A stretch of DNA of 64,000 nt from Agapetus fuscipes (GCA_951799405.1 OX637342.1:806001-870000); one strand, 5' to 3'; shown: positions 31,010-41,100, counted from the stretch's first letter. Notes: generated from the letters alone by a model not told the origin. A program made the numbers and translations.

Positions 31010-31073
<64 letters not shown>
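30761..31073 (+). mobile_element. SINE I with a 60-base poly(A) tail
   Basis: The head has GGTTATAGCCGCGGGGGCCA (A box) and CGTTGGTTCGATCCCCGC (B box). The body has AGCGTGTTTCGAATGGAACA and GGCCAGGCAGAATAGGTTGG. The tail is 60 uninterrupted A residues (31014-31073), longer than in other copies, which suggests a recent insertion. Confidence 0.88.
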
Positions 31074-31075
<2 letters not shown>

Positions 31076-31440
31076 TGGATTCTTGAGAACGTAACGTTAT
31101 AAAAATGTTTCGGTGAGAAAAAAAACCTTAGCAACACTGCTATCAACTTTTGTCTCATTTTTATTAGCCCCTCTATTCGGTCTATGTACGAGAAACCACT
31201 AGTAAAAATGTTTTGGTCTCTTTATAATGAAGTGGGCAGTAAAAAGACGCTTCTTGGTATCATAGACAAAGATCTGTATCTATTTTTTGACAATGAATAA
31301 AAATTGTTGGAAAAGAATTGTATCTTTTACGTGTAGGTAAGTACAAAAAACACCAATAAAAATTGGACCTTTAATTAAAACGCAACCCAACACACAACTC
31401 ACGATCATTTTGTAAAGGCAGTCCCTTGTTGTACCAGACA
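31074..31440. other. No feature seen
   Basis: Unique-looking AT-rich DNA between SINE I and an L2-like 3' end. Confidence 0.45.
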
Positions 31441-31860
31441 TCTGTCTTTGTTGATTGCCATGATGATGATGAGTTGATGATTTCTTTATAGCGCCGTTTC
31501 GTGATGTATTCACTCCAAGGGCGCTGGTGCAAACGATGCCAGAAATTTGCTTGTCTTCAGTGCATTCCGGAACTTTCCATGGTCCTCTAGCTCTCTCACA
31601 TGATGTGGCAGGTGGTTCCAGGCCAGAGGGCCAGCAACTGCAAATGCACGCTCTCCAAATACTAAAGCCATCCTCTTGTAAAGGCAGTACCTTGTTGTGC
31701 AAACCGTCTGTCTCTGTTGGTTGCCATCTTCTCGAGCTGCGAATAGGACGAGACATCCATGAGCCGCTTCTAATCCTCGAAGTATGAAGTTCTCGGTCGA
31801 CTTCTTGTTCTTCGTCCCAAGATGTTTCTTTTCATATGTTTCTAAGAAAGGTTCCATGTC
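31441..31860 (-). pseudogene. L2/CR1-like LINE C-terminus and 3' end
   Basis: On the minus strand the frame 31857 to 31510 carries RGLEAAHGCLVLFAAREDGN, FGERAFAVAGPLAWNHLPHH and FRNALKTSKF. The 3' side has a (GAT)n-like tail at 31458 and an imperfect GCGCCGTTTCGTG...CAAGGGCGC hairpin. Confidence 0.85.
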
Positions 31861-32038
31861 TAATCGAGCGCCCTATTACTTTGGTTTTCCTCTCCAAAAT
31901 GTGACTTATAAGCTCTGTTATTTTTTCCTTTCTTTCACACTTTTCCGTTGAAATTGCTATCAAAAGATCAACACGCAACTAAGCTTCACGTGTAGCGCTC
32001 CTTTTTACCGTTCTTCCACTGGAAGTGAATGTAGCAAA
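31861..32038. other. No feature seen
   Basis: Short unrecognised interval. Confidence 0.4.
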
Positions 32039-32195
32039 CGGAACCTTTTTATTTTCACATTTATATGATTCGGTCCTACACCAACCACTTCACTTGAAGT
32101 GGAGATTTTCCTGCTCCAAATTGATCAGAACCTCATTTCTTGGAAAGGCTGAGTGAACCTAAATACTACTTTGGGATTGAAGTAAGCGAATTATA
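32039..32195 (-). mobile_element. SINE F, middle part
   Basis: GGAACCTTTTTATTTTCACA, CACCAACCACTTCACTTGAA and CTCATTTCTTGGAAAGGCTG in minus orientation. Confidence 0.65.
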
Positions 32196-32204
32196 AGCCA
32201 GCTC

Positions 32205-32265
32205 TACAGAAACTCTGGGCCCCCCTAAAATAATGGGGACATAATTACAGTTACAGTTGCAGTCG
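32205..32265 (+). pseudogene. Family E LINE 3' end
   Basis: CCAGCTCTACAGAAACTCTG, then AATGGGGACATAATTACAGT and TACAGTTGCAG, the family tail. Confidence 0.6.
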
Positions 32266-32730
32266 AAATAATTTTGACAACCTTGGTGAGGTGTCTGACA
32301 TAAAATGTTCCTCCCTGGTTTCTGTTTTATTTTTTCATTTTACCTCTCAAACATTTTTTTCCCCAAAATTAGTCAAAAATTTCCCCAGCAATTTGGCGCA
32401 CATAGCCGTAAATGTTTATAATTTACACGTGTAGGTGTAATTTCGTAGCGGGCGTTATGGTGCGCTCAGTCTTCATACGCTCGCAATGTTTGACTCATTT
32501 AATCCACGCGAGATTAATGATTCCACATAGCGTCCCCTGAAGGGCCCCTCAGCTGGCACTTAGCGCATACTTGGCACAGAACCCGACTAACAATTCCCAG
32601 CCACAGACTCATAATTTGCTCTGGATCTTTGCTTGGGAAGGCACATCTTGGAGTTGCTACACACCAAAATAAGTCCCAAGTATTTAGTGGCAAGTAAGTG
32701 GGAAGTAGTTATTAAACGTGAAAATAACAA
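32266..32730. other. Unique interval with a GC-rich block at 32440-32640
   Basis: TCGTAGCGGGCGTTATGGTG, CCCCTGAAGGGCCCCTCAGC and CAGCTGGCACTTAGCGC stand out from AT-rich surroundings. It is not recognised as coding and does not recur in the window. Confidence 0.35.
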
Positions 32731-33060
32731 ACCGGTCAATAGCTCAGTTGGTAGAGTGCTTGCATTCTACCCCGTGAGCTCGGGTTCGAATCCCACAGAA
32801 GAGGCTGTCATAAATAATTTCCTATTTCGGTGTTTATTTCAAACCCCATAATAAAAATACCGGCAAGGCTTACTCAGCCTTCACAAGAAATGAGTACCAG
32901 CCCCCTCGGGAACTGGGAAACCACCACTTCAACTGAAGTGGTTGGCGTAAGGCCGGCCCCCTTACCTGTAAAAATAAATAGGTTCAACTCGCCACATGCG
33001 ACCCCTTCGGGGATAACGCGGCAAGAAGTTACACTATATGTGTAGCTTAGTTGCGTTGCG
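32731..33060 (+). mobile_element. SINE F, complete reference copy
   Basis: The tRNA-like head has TCAATAGCTCAGTTGGTAGA (A box), GTGCTTGCATTCTAC and CTCGGGTTCGAATCCCA (B box), very like a real tRNA but without a closing acceptor stem. The body carries CAGCCTTCACAAGAAATGAG and CTTCAACTGAAGTGGTTGGC (itself a hairpin). The 3' end has CCCCTTCGGGGATAACGCGG and a GCGTTGCGTT tail. It has no coding capacity. Confidence 0.9.
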
Positions 33061-33081
33061 TTACAACCGAGCTAGACATGT

Positions 33082-33384
33082 GCAATTTATTGACGCGTTA
33101 TCCCCGAAGAATTTCAAATGCGGTGATTTATGACCTCTTTATTTTTACGGGTAAAGGAGCTGGACTCACACTAACCCCTTCAACTGAAGTGGGCGTTTCC
33201 CAGATCCCGATGGGGCTGGTACTAGTTTTTTGTGAAGCCTGAGTAAAACTTGTCGATATTTATTTTGGATTTGAAATAGACACAGAAATGGTGGACATTA
33301 TTTCTGACACCCTTAGTGAGGATCGAAGCCTTGCTCTCGGCATGGAATGTAAGCATTCTACCAACTGAGCTATCGACCGTACTT
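33082..33384 (-). mobile_element. SINE F, complete, inverted next to the plus copy
   Basis: ACGCGTTATCCCCGAAGAAT at the 3' side, ACCCCTTCAACTGAAGTGGG in the body, and the head TTCTACCAACTGAGCTATCG at the end. Together with 32731-33060 it forms a tail-to-tail inverted pair. Confidence 0.88.
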
Positions 33385-33622
33385 TTTACGAGAATGGTCG
33401 TCGCTACAAAGCGTCTATTCTCAAGCAAGACCCAGTTGCTGTAAGGCTGGATTTACCTCTCGTGACAGGTCTTTGGTAAAGGTTTTATGAATTTCTCAAC
33501 CCAGCAAAGAGCATATTTGAAAATGTAAATTGTATGTTTTTTGTGCTCCGCCGAGGTTCAAACCCTTAATCTTCTATTTACGAGTCTGAAGTGTTACCAC
33601 TGGACTACGAACCGGTCTTTCT
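33385..33622 (-). mobile_element. SINE B, lacking its 3' end
   Basis: TTCTCAAGCAAGACCCAGTT, GGTCTTTGGTAAAGGTTTTA, GTGCTCCGCCGAGGTTCAAA and CCACTGGACTACGAACCGGT (inverted tRNA-like head). Confidence 0.85.
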
Positions 33623-34335
33623 CAATGACAAAAAAATGCCTGTTAACCTGAAACGCAGGGTCTTTGAGGCATGCGTGCTTCCAGTTTCCACCTATGGCTT
33701 GGAGACAATAAAAGCGTACTCAGTATAGTGACAACAGACTGAGGACGTGCCAAAAAGACATAGAATCAGTCTCAAAGACAGGGTTCCAAACCAAGAGATC
33801 CGTAGATGCACTGGTATCACTGATGTCATATCGCTCCCCCAGTTCTTGTTTGCCGTAAACGCCAATCTTGTCAAATATGACTTTGTCATGCAGTTGTCTT
33901 ATGAATCAAATTCAACACAATCTTAGCTAAGAAAAACCGTAAAACTCGATAATGTGAGAGTTCTTTTAAAGATTTTTTAAATAAATTTCTTGTTTTTATA
34001 AGACACATTGGTCCAGTACACATGCAAACATTGCTCATGTAAAATTTTCTCAATGGCGTTTACGCTAAACAAGAACTAAGGTAGCGATATAGCGAGTGGA
34101 CTGCTCAAAGTGGCGCTGGGCTGGTTACGTCGCAAAGCAGGAACATGACAGGTGGCCGAAAAGGATCGTCCATTAGCGGCCCAGGATGTCCAAGCGGGGA
34201 ACGGGGAGACCCCAACTGAGGTGGCTGGACAACGTCAAAGGAACTGCAGGCAGAGGATGCCTGAACACAACAGCTGATTGAGAGGATGGGAGGAGGCCTA
34301 CGTTCAAGAGTGGACTAAGAAAGGTTGTGGAAGGA
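33623..34335 (+). pseudogene. RTE-type LINE fragment split by MITE C
   Basis: The first part encodes MPVNLKRRVFEACVLPVSTY, then GLET and a frameshift, then RISLKDRVPNQEIRRCTGIT. After the MITE comes a WAGYVAKQ-like motif, GRPQLRWLDN and a GGGLRSRVD-type decayed GEAYVQQW end. Frameshifts make it inactive. It is related to the copy at 24208 but not the same subfamily. Confidence 0.8.
33831..34087 (+). mobile_element. MITE C inserted in an RTE pseudogene
   Basis: Inverted ends start TCGCTCCCCCAGTTCTTGTT and (inverse of the right end) TCGCTACCTTAGTTCTTGTT, about 36 bp long. TA is duplicated on both sides (33829-33830, 34088-34089). At 257 bp with a TA duplication it fits a Tc1/mariner-type non-autonomous element. 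Confidence 0.88.
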
Positions 34336-34606
34336 AGGAAGGAATGAAAAATGAGAAGTATTCACTCCTGCATCTCATAATACAGTAAAGAATTGAAAGA
34401 CAATGAACTTCAGGTCGAAGAAAAACATTTTGATTGAAGAACCTGATACAGCAGTTGGTCAGAAATACAAGATCCCTATTTCGTGCAGCAGTACTGAAGT
34501 TGCCAATTGTTATAATGATCGCTCATCTTCAATCAAGAGGCACAGGAAGAAGAATAAGAAGAAACACTGAAAACTCAATCACTCAATAGGGGTGCTTTTG
34601 TATCTT
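34336..34606. other. No feature seen
   Basis: Unique-looking DNA between the RTE 3' end and a SINE F copy. Confidence 0.4.
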
Positions 34607-34912
34607 CCTCAAACGCTACTAAGCTACACATATAGTGTAACTTCTTTCCGCGTTTTCCCCGAAGATGTCGCATGTGGCGAGTTGAACAAATTCATTTTTG
34701 CAGGTAAGGGGGCCAACCACTTTAGTTGAAATTGATACTCATTTCTAGTGAATTCTGAGTAAACTAAACCGTGTCGGTATTCTTATTTTGGGATAAAAAT
34801 AAACACCGAAATAGGAAATCATTTTTGACACCCTCCGAGGCCTCGGTGGGATTCGAACCTGAGCTCTCGACATATAATGCAAGCGCTCTACCAAGTGAGA
34901 TATCTTTCGATC
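34607..34912 (-). mobile_element. SINE F, near complete
   Basis: AGCTACACATATAGTGTAAC, CGCATGTGGCGAGTTGAACA, GGTGGGATTCGAACCTGAGC and CTCTACCAAGTGAGATATC (inverted head). Confidence 0.88.
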
Positions 34913-35424
34913 GGACATTTTTACATTTACAGAATGTATGAATTCATCAGTAAGACAGTGGAATGTCGTGCAATAAGCTACTATCCATTGTGTTGCGTGC
35001 TCGCGCAAACCGGTGGGTCTAATCTAGGTCTAATGTTCGCGCAAGAACACACGGATGAAATATCCTCAGTGTAACAGAACGTGGAATAATTGTTATTATC
35101 CTCTTACACACAAAGATGACGATAATTAATACGCATTAGATTATTCTTAATAAAGACTGAAATTCTAAATTCCATGGCAACAAACATTTATACAATGGTA
35201 TTCACAAAGCATTTTGATTCACAGCTGATTCATGTATTATCATTTTTTTGTTTGAAAAATGTAGATTAGGTAGCGGTTGAGCCATACATTTGCTGTGTGA
35301 GAAAATATCAGTAAATAAATAGAAAATACTAAACTACTTAAAAAGAATTCTTCTGTTCGGTTTGACTATGTATTTTTCATTGCTGTTCTTTGACTAATAG
35401 GTCAGCATAAGACTGAACGTCCAT
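34913..35424. other. No feature seen
   Basis: AT-rich; frames of 65-87 aa lie within or across the SINE F copy and have no domain. Confidence 0.45.
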
Positions 35425-36080
35425 ACTGTAAAAAAATGTTCACTTTGCCAATGCCCCGTTTTTCAGGGAAGGGCGGCAAAACATGCAGGGTTGATGCTCA
35501 TTATTTTGAGGTTTGGATTTTAATTTGTAGGTTCATAAATGCAGCATTTGTAAGCGTGAATTTACACGTGTCTGTTCGTGGGCATGCATTTACAATGAAT
35601 TTTATATCGACGGTTAAAAGGAAGCAGGGCATAAGCGACGTTTTGATCAAAAATGAGTTGTGAAGGCTAGTCTACTTAAAATTTTCCGTTCTTTCTAATG
35701 CGCCAAATCCCATAGCTCTACGACGTCTACGATGATTTTTTTTTGTTTATACCCAAGCAAACTACTGAGTTTTCGAAGTATGGTTTTGGTGTAACCGACA
35801 ATATTTTGGCGTTTTTTGTCCTTAAAGCGCTTGTGACATAAAAAAAATCGTGAATACACATATAGGAATGCCAATAAATGCCTTATTTTTTTAATTTTAG
35901 AGCCGTTTTGATTTTAACGTTATGATAAAAAATAAAAAAGTTGTGCCATTTTTCTGCAATCTCCAACTTTAAACTGCTCTCCTGAACAATTAAGTTGTTG
36001 TCCCTTAGTATGCTTCTATTTAACCGTCGATATATTGATACATCTTTGCATCTTAGCTTATATGTAGATTTTTATAGATT
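35425..36080 (+). repeat. Family A copy interrupted by a TIR element
   Basis: CTGTAAAAAAATGTTCACTT to TTTACAATGAATTTTA before the insertion, and TTGATACATCTTTGCATCTT after it. The head end is missing. Confidence 0.8.
35607..36030. mobile_element. 424-bp TIR element with TA duplication
   Basis: The ends are inverted repeats of about 20 bp (TCGACGGTTAAA exact, then imperfect). TA flanks both sides (35605-35606, 36031-36032). The interior has no transposase frame. It sits inside a family A copy, so the boundaries are certain. Probably a mariner-type MITE. Confidence 0.82.
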
Positions 36081-36984
36081 AGAAGCTGACAGAATTTGGG
36101 TTCTCGCACTTTTAAGTAAAAATAAAAAAATATGAATTATCTACTCATTCTATCTTGTTATATATGTTCCTAGTATTAAGTAGGTAGATTGATTAGACAC
36201 TCAACTAAACTCAAAAGAATTAGTAATGCTGTTTAGATATATACCTACACAGGCAGTTAGTTGCTGTCGCTTCACATTCACTTCTCTGCTCAGCACACTC
36301 TGGTATGGAATTCCTGTCTGCTCATTCGTAATGGTTTAGTCATTCGGAATCGATTTAGTCCAGAGATATCATAATAAACTAAGAACAAGCGAGGTAGGCT
36401 CACGAAATTTGACTTCGTAGATGAAGTAACCAAAGGTGGGTAGTTTGTATCTTTAACTTACTCACTCAATAATCTTTAAGGCTATATTTTGGGAAACTAA
36501 TATTATTCATTAAACTAATATTATTAATAAAATGAATTTTCACTGTGTGAATACACAAACCCTACAAAATCTAATATTATTTTTATTATATTATTCTTTT
36601 TCCTCAGCCTTTCTCAGTCCACTCCTAGGCGTAGGCTTCCTCTTATTATTATAAAACTAGTCGATCCGACAGACGTTGTCCTATACAAATTGTGATTAAT
36701 TTGGTAGGAGCAGTATTGTTTAATTGTTGTAATAAATAGCTGTAAGAAAATGAAAAGATGAGAGAAAAACATTTGAAAAAAAGGTTCCTTCTTTCTTTTC
36801 TCAGCCTTTCTCAGAAGACACGTCAGCATACCTCAGTATTGTGTGGGACTGCCGTCCTTAGCAGCCAATACTAAGACCAATCTATTCACTGAATCTTTGG
36901 GGGCGCCCTTATAGTGACAATGTCACAAAACGGCGCAAATGAAAAAAGTCGACTGATTCTTCATTAAAATTCATCAATAGTACG
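36081..36984. other. Mostly unrecognised; small K and RTE end fragments
   Basis: Bases 36531-36572 repeat part of family K (AATGAATTTTCACTGTGTGA). Bases 36600-36645 and 36790-36812 hold the inverted RTE 3' end (CAGCCTTTCTCAG, CCTAGGCGTAGGCTTCCTCT). No gene. Confidence 0.45.
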
Positions 36985-37255
36985 AGTATAATTAATCTTA
37001 GTTGCAAAGATGCATTACTTTTGAGATTCATATTAAATGCACTCCCTCAAGCAGAGACGTATAAGTTTGTGCTTAAACATGCCGCATGTGAAAAAAACAA
37101 TACATATGTTAATCATTTCATGCACATAAGCGCTTGCTTTTGCGTGAGGGAAATGCAAAATATATAATGTACAAAAATGTGTATAATTTATTCTTAATAA
37201 AGAAAAAAAAATCAATCTTCCCTGAAACAGGGGTGGTGACATTGGCAAAGTATAT
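36985..37255 (-). repeat. Family A with a foreign middle
   Basis: The tail side (TTAATCTTAGTTGCAAAGAT, AAACATGCCGCATGTG) and the head side (TTCCCTGAAACAGGGGTGGT) are separated by about 120 bases of unrelated sequence (37092-37212). Confidence 0.75.
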
Positions 37256-37733
37256 TATGTAGCATGTCATGTAACAAAATATCAATAGCATCTAACTAAA
37301 TGAAGTATTATCTAATATCTATGTATTTACACGCCCAAAACTGATTTAATATGAAATGAAAACTCGTTGATTTTTTAAAGTTTATAAAAAAAATGAAATG
37401 TGGTTAAAAAAAGTCCATGTCCCACGGTCAAGTGACCACCCACAAAGCTCTGTGCCGGTCAGAGGTCAACTATAATTCCATGGCGGGTACAGGCAGAGCG
37501 AGCGCGCGGCCCGAACACTGTGTCCACTCGTGCCTCGTCGCGTCTCTACCGGGATCACTACGAATTAATCAAAATACTGGCAAAACCTCAGCACACAAAT
37601 GCTCGTTAACTAAGGCACTCGAATTTGTATTCTTAAATATTACTATTTAGTTTAAGTTTTTATGCTGTAAGCTTCAGATGCAGCAATTTTATTTTCATGT
37701 GAAATTTGTATCATTTTGTAAGCGCTTTATTCC
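37256..37733. other. Unique interval with GC-rich block at 37410-37590
   Basis: The block has many CpG sites (CAGAGCGAGCGCGCGGCCCG, GCCTCGTCGCGTCTCTACCG) and one open frame of 77 aa (37417-37650) without a recognised domain. It could be a first exon, a promoter or an unsampled repeat. Confidence 0.3.
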
Positions 37734-37862
37734 TTGACTTATGAATGGGTTGGTATGAGTCTGACCACACACACTGTACAAAATGGTTCACTTTACCAGT
37801 GTCAATCCTGTTTCAGAGAAGTTCGGCTAAATTGCAGGGTTTATATTCATTTGATTTATTAA
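37734..37862 (+). repeat. Family A, head half
   Basis: TTCCTTGACTTATGAATGGG to GGGTTTATATTCATTTGA, then broken. Confidence 0.82.
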
Positions 37863-38011
37863 AAGTAATAAAAATATTCACAATTCAAGTTTTTTTTATT
37901 TGGACCATAGAAATACTTACTTATATCCCAAAATGTGGCAGCAACAAAATCATATAATCTTTTTCATATTCTTTAATATTCGCCTTCCATCTAATGTTTT
38001 AGTTGTTGTAT

Positions 38012-38062
38012 TAAGTATCTGTCTAATCTAATCTGAATCTAAGTTGCAAAGGTATGTATGTA
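38012..38062 (-). repeat. Family A tail fragment
   Basis: GTCTAATCTAATCTGAATCT and AAGTTGCAAAGGTATG only. Confidence 0.6.
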
Positions 38063-38127
38063 TTAAATTGGAATTTTGGATATTATTATTTAGTGATGTA
38101 TAAAATGTAATTTGTCGTGTGTGTGTG

Positions 38128-38383
38128 TTCCTTGACTTATAGGTTGGTATGCGGCTGACCACCCATGCTGTAAAAATGGTTCACTTTGCCAGTGTCACCC
38201 CTGTCTCAGGGAAGGACGGCAAGAGTTGCAGGGTGTATGTCCATTTGAGATTTGGTTTTTATGTTGTAGGTTCACATGAGGCATGTGCAAGCGCGAACTT
38301 GTACGTGTCTGGTTGTGAGAATGCATGTAATGTGAATCTCCAATGTAACATATCCTTGCACCTTAGATTAGATTAGATTAGAT
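38128..38383 (+). repeat. Family A, full length, young subfamily
   Basis: It runs from TTCCTTGACTTATAGGTTGG to four TTAGA units. It is nearly identical to the copy at 54499-54757, sharing diagnostic CTGTCTCAGGGAAGGACGGC and TCACATGAGGCATGTGC. Confidence 0.95.
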
Positions 38384-38595
38384 GTATCATTTGAGATTCA
38401 TATTAAATGCATTCCCATAAGCAGACACGCATAATTTTGCGCAAACACATGCCGCATGTGGACCTACATTATAAAAACCTAATCTGAAATGAACATAAGC
38501 CCTAAAACTTTTGCCGACCTTCTCTGAAACAGGGGTGACATTGGCAAAGTGAACCATTTTCTACAGCATGAGGGGTCAGCCGCATACTAATCTGT
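38384..38595 (-). repeat. Family A, inverted partner of the previous copy
   Basis: TTTGAGATTCATATTAAATG to TCAGCCGCATACTAATC. The two copies meet tail to tail, and the second has lost its own TAGATT tail. Confidence 0.9.
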
Positions 38596-38726
38596 ATCTT
38601 CATAAAACAGTGCGACACTGCAGAGGGTAGGCTTATTGAACTTGGATTTTTTGGATAAAATTTTGTTGATATCATCCCGTTTTCAGACTTTCGTAATGTG
38701 AAGTAAGAGTAACTAAGTACATAATA

Positions 38727-38900
38727 ATAATATTAGGATAATTTATTTGGAAAGCACTGTTTTTGAGTAAATCACACCTCAAGATCCCTCTGCGAGCTTG
38801 GTTGTCGCTATAAAAAGCCAAACCAAGTTACTCTTGTCTACATGGACCTTTGATGACTGGTCTTTGGTAAAGGTATATGAATTTTTCAACCTAGGTTCCT
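38727..38900 (-). mobile_element. SINE B, 3' part, interrupted by LINE E
   Basis: TAATAATAATATTAGGATAA, GCACTGTTTTTGAGTAAATC and TTTGGTAAAGGTATATGAAT. The tRNA-like head lies beyond the insertion at 39275. Confidence 0.82.
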
Positions 38901-38939
38901 ACCTAGCTACCTACTATGGGATTTTTCAACCTTTTCAAC

Positions 38940-39260
38940 CTGAAATAGGATGTGAAAGTTAAGGTACAAAAGAATGTGATGAGATGGTTTGGGCATGTGG
39001 AAATGAATGATGATAGACTGACAAAGTATGTATACAAAGAAAGTGTGAAAGGAAAAAGAGGGAAGGGACGACCGAGAAAAGTATGGAGTGATCAGATTGA
39101 GGAGATTGTGAAAGAATGGGATATACAAAGTGAGCGTAAAAGAAGAAAATGCATGAAAAAGGTGATGGATATGAATGAATTGAAAAAGGTAGGATAGGAA
39201 AAAATGGAGGCAACTCTGCAGAGGCTCTGGCCACCCCTAGCGGAATGGAGATGGAGTTAC
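38940..39260 (+). pseudogene. Family E LINE, 3' part, best coding copy
   Basis: An 81-aa frame (38952-39197) gives VQKNVMRWFGHVEMNDDRLT, ESVKGKRGKGRPRKVWSDQI and EEIVKEW, the C-terminal end of a LINE reverse transcriptase. The 3' end has CTCTGCAGAGGCTCTGGCCA, CCCCTAGCGGAATGGAG and a GAGTTACAG tail. It is 5' truncated and lies within a SINE B copy. Confidence 0.85.
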
Positions 39261-39274
39261 AGAATATACAATGG

Positions 39275-39355
39275 TATAAGTTATGTGCTCTTTTAGGACT
39301 CGAGCCCAAAACCTTCCATTTACCGAAGCGTTACTTCTAGTCTAGGGACCGGTCG
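39275..39355 (-). mobile_element. SINE B head after the LINE E insertion
   Basis: GTGCTCTTTTAGGACTCGAG, AACCTTCCATTTACCGAAGC and TCTAGTCTAGGGACCGG form the inverted tRNA-like head. Confidence 0.75.
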
Positions 39356-39844
39356 AATGTTGAAACTATGTTTGACGTCTTCGTGTGCGTCGAATGTTAC
39401 CATTAAAACTTTGTATCTTTGCTGGTTTATGAATTGTATTAATTATGATTTTGTAACAATATAAATCATCTATAAACTGTTGGTTTGCTGTTAAATAAAA
39501 AATAATAATAAGTTTTGGCGACAAAATTATAAATACAATGTATAAAATATGCTTGTGATCAGATTCTGACAACTTCTTGATTGACATTTTGTTCACAAAT
39601 CTAATTACTCGTTAACCAAAGCTTACGTAAATTGAGGTTAACCTTACACAGTTCCCCTGCTCGCCAATTATGATCACGTCGTGTTCACCCAAAGTGCTCG
39701 GTTTAAAAAAAATAAACAAATATTGTGAACAAAATAATGATAAATCTTTTCTAAGTTCCACGTTATTTATGGCGTATTGTTTTATTGAAAGGCTCGATAA
39801 AACGGTATTTTATAATCAATTTGTTTTCAACAATACTCACACGA
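39356..39844. other. No feature seen
   Basis: AT-rich; overlapping short frames only. Confidence 0.45.
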
Positions 39845-40020
39845 CAGCGTTTTGTATCCACGGCTCTTTACCCCGGGTACAAAACGTTCATACAAACTCA
39901 CATCAGCTTGAATAAATCGAAAATGCATAGAATGTACAACGGCACTCCTAGTGAGTGATTTAGCTTTCATACATTTGAAAGATTTACGCTGTCGAGGGGA
40001 GTTGACTTGATACTGTATAC
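39845..40020. mobile_element. Family L copy, diverged
   Basis: ACTCCTAGTGAGTGATTTAG, ATACATTTGAAAGATTTACG and GGGGAGTTGACTTGATACTG keep the order of L. Confidence 0.45.
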
Positions 40021-40184
40021 TTGAGAATCAAGTACACTCCATTCTGTGTCTACAATAAATCTCAATTATTCATACTTTATAGACTGATGTAGGAAATAAA
40101 TAATCCATACAAAATAATATTCTACGAGTATCAATTTTTTGTTCCATTGTTGTTATTTGATTTATTTTTTGTTTTTTGGACTCA

Positions 40185-40305
40185 CTTGGTGTTATTCACA
40201 CATAGAAAACCCATGGCTCAACTGTTGCCTAAAGTGAATTTTCTATACAAAAAAATGATAACCCGCGGATCAGTTATGGATCAAAAGTTTTATGAATAAC
40301 ACTGT
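40185..40305. mobile_element. Family U element, copy 1
   Basis: Outer inverted ends AGTGTTATTCA... and ...TGAATAACACT. A second copy is at 60770-60885. Shared blocks include CTAAAGTGAATTTTCTATA and GATCAGTTATGGATCAAA. Confidence 0.6.
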
Positions 40306-40429
40306 CTGTTCCGAGTAACTGATTCTATAAATGTTTACTACATAAGTAAAATAGTCATTGAGTTAAAAAAAAACAAACATAAATAATTTAAATATTTTTA
40401 TAACATTACATACAATAGCTGGTATTTTT

Positions 40430-40510
40430 GTTTCTCAAATCCTGTGCGGGATACTCCCTAAATTTTAGAGAATCTGGAGTTCTATGTCATTTGTTGGAAT
40501 GTCACAAAGG
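40430..40510 (-). repeat. Family S fragment
   Basis: AATCCTGTGCGGGATACTCC, CTAAATTTTAGAGAATCTGG and GTCATTTGTTGGAATGTCAC. Confidence 0.5.
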
Positions 40511-40529
40511 TAATAGTAAATATAATTTG

Positions 40530-40650
40530 CAAAGTGAGAAAAAAGAGAAGAGAGCGACGAATGCCGAGGAGACGAAAGAAGTGTGCAACGACAGAATAAA
40601 TAAAATACATTTTCGGAGATACTGGCCATCCCTAGCGGACTAGCAGCTGT
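40530..40650 (+). pseudogene. Family E LINE fragment
   Basis: AGAGCGACGAATGCCGAGGA and ATACTGGCCATCCCTAGCGG follow the E 3' order. Confidence 0.5.
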
Positions 40651-40979
40651 ATAAAATAACAAGAAAAACTCATCAATTTTTAACGTATTTTTCTTTTATT
40701 GAAATCCAATTACAACTTAAAAGGAAAAAAATAATATACGCACAAAAAGCATCGTCATTGCAATATCATTATAAATTATTCCATACAAAATGAACACCAT
40801 TTCCTTTGAACACAAAACTCATAACTTTCAATTCAAAATTATCTACACTTTTGCCAGCTAATACAAAAATGTGCAATCAGTAATCAAAGATTCGCAGGTG
40901 TAAAAGTGTTTCAAGAATGCCGAAAGTAAAAGGGATTTTTTTCAACTCCCAAAATACAAACTAAAAAAATCTACGTTTT
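40651..40979. other. No feature seen
   Basis: AT-rich sequence. Confidence 0.45.
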
Positions 40980-41100
40980 AACTCAACCATAAAGTTTTAC
41001 TGAAAAATATATAGAATCTTAAACGCTCAATAGAGGCGCTGTTTTAGATTCAGTTCATTTTTTGGAAACGCTATGGTGGAGTTGAAGCTTCAACGTTGGT
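40980..41100. mobile_element. Family L, best copy
   Basis: AACTCAACCATAAAGTTTTA at the left and GAAACGCTATGGTGGAGTTG at the right are inverted ends. Between them lie CTTAAACGCTCAATAGAGGC and GCTGTTTTAGATTCAG. Confidence 0.65.

Noticed and set aside
32731..32800. Genuine tRNA gene (very good A and B boxes)
   Set aside because: There is no complementary acceptor stem or proper 3' end, and the unit continues into a repeated SINE body found many times in the window.
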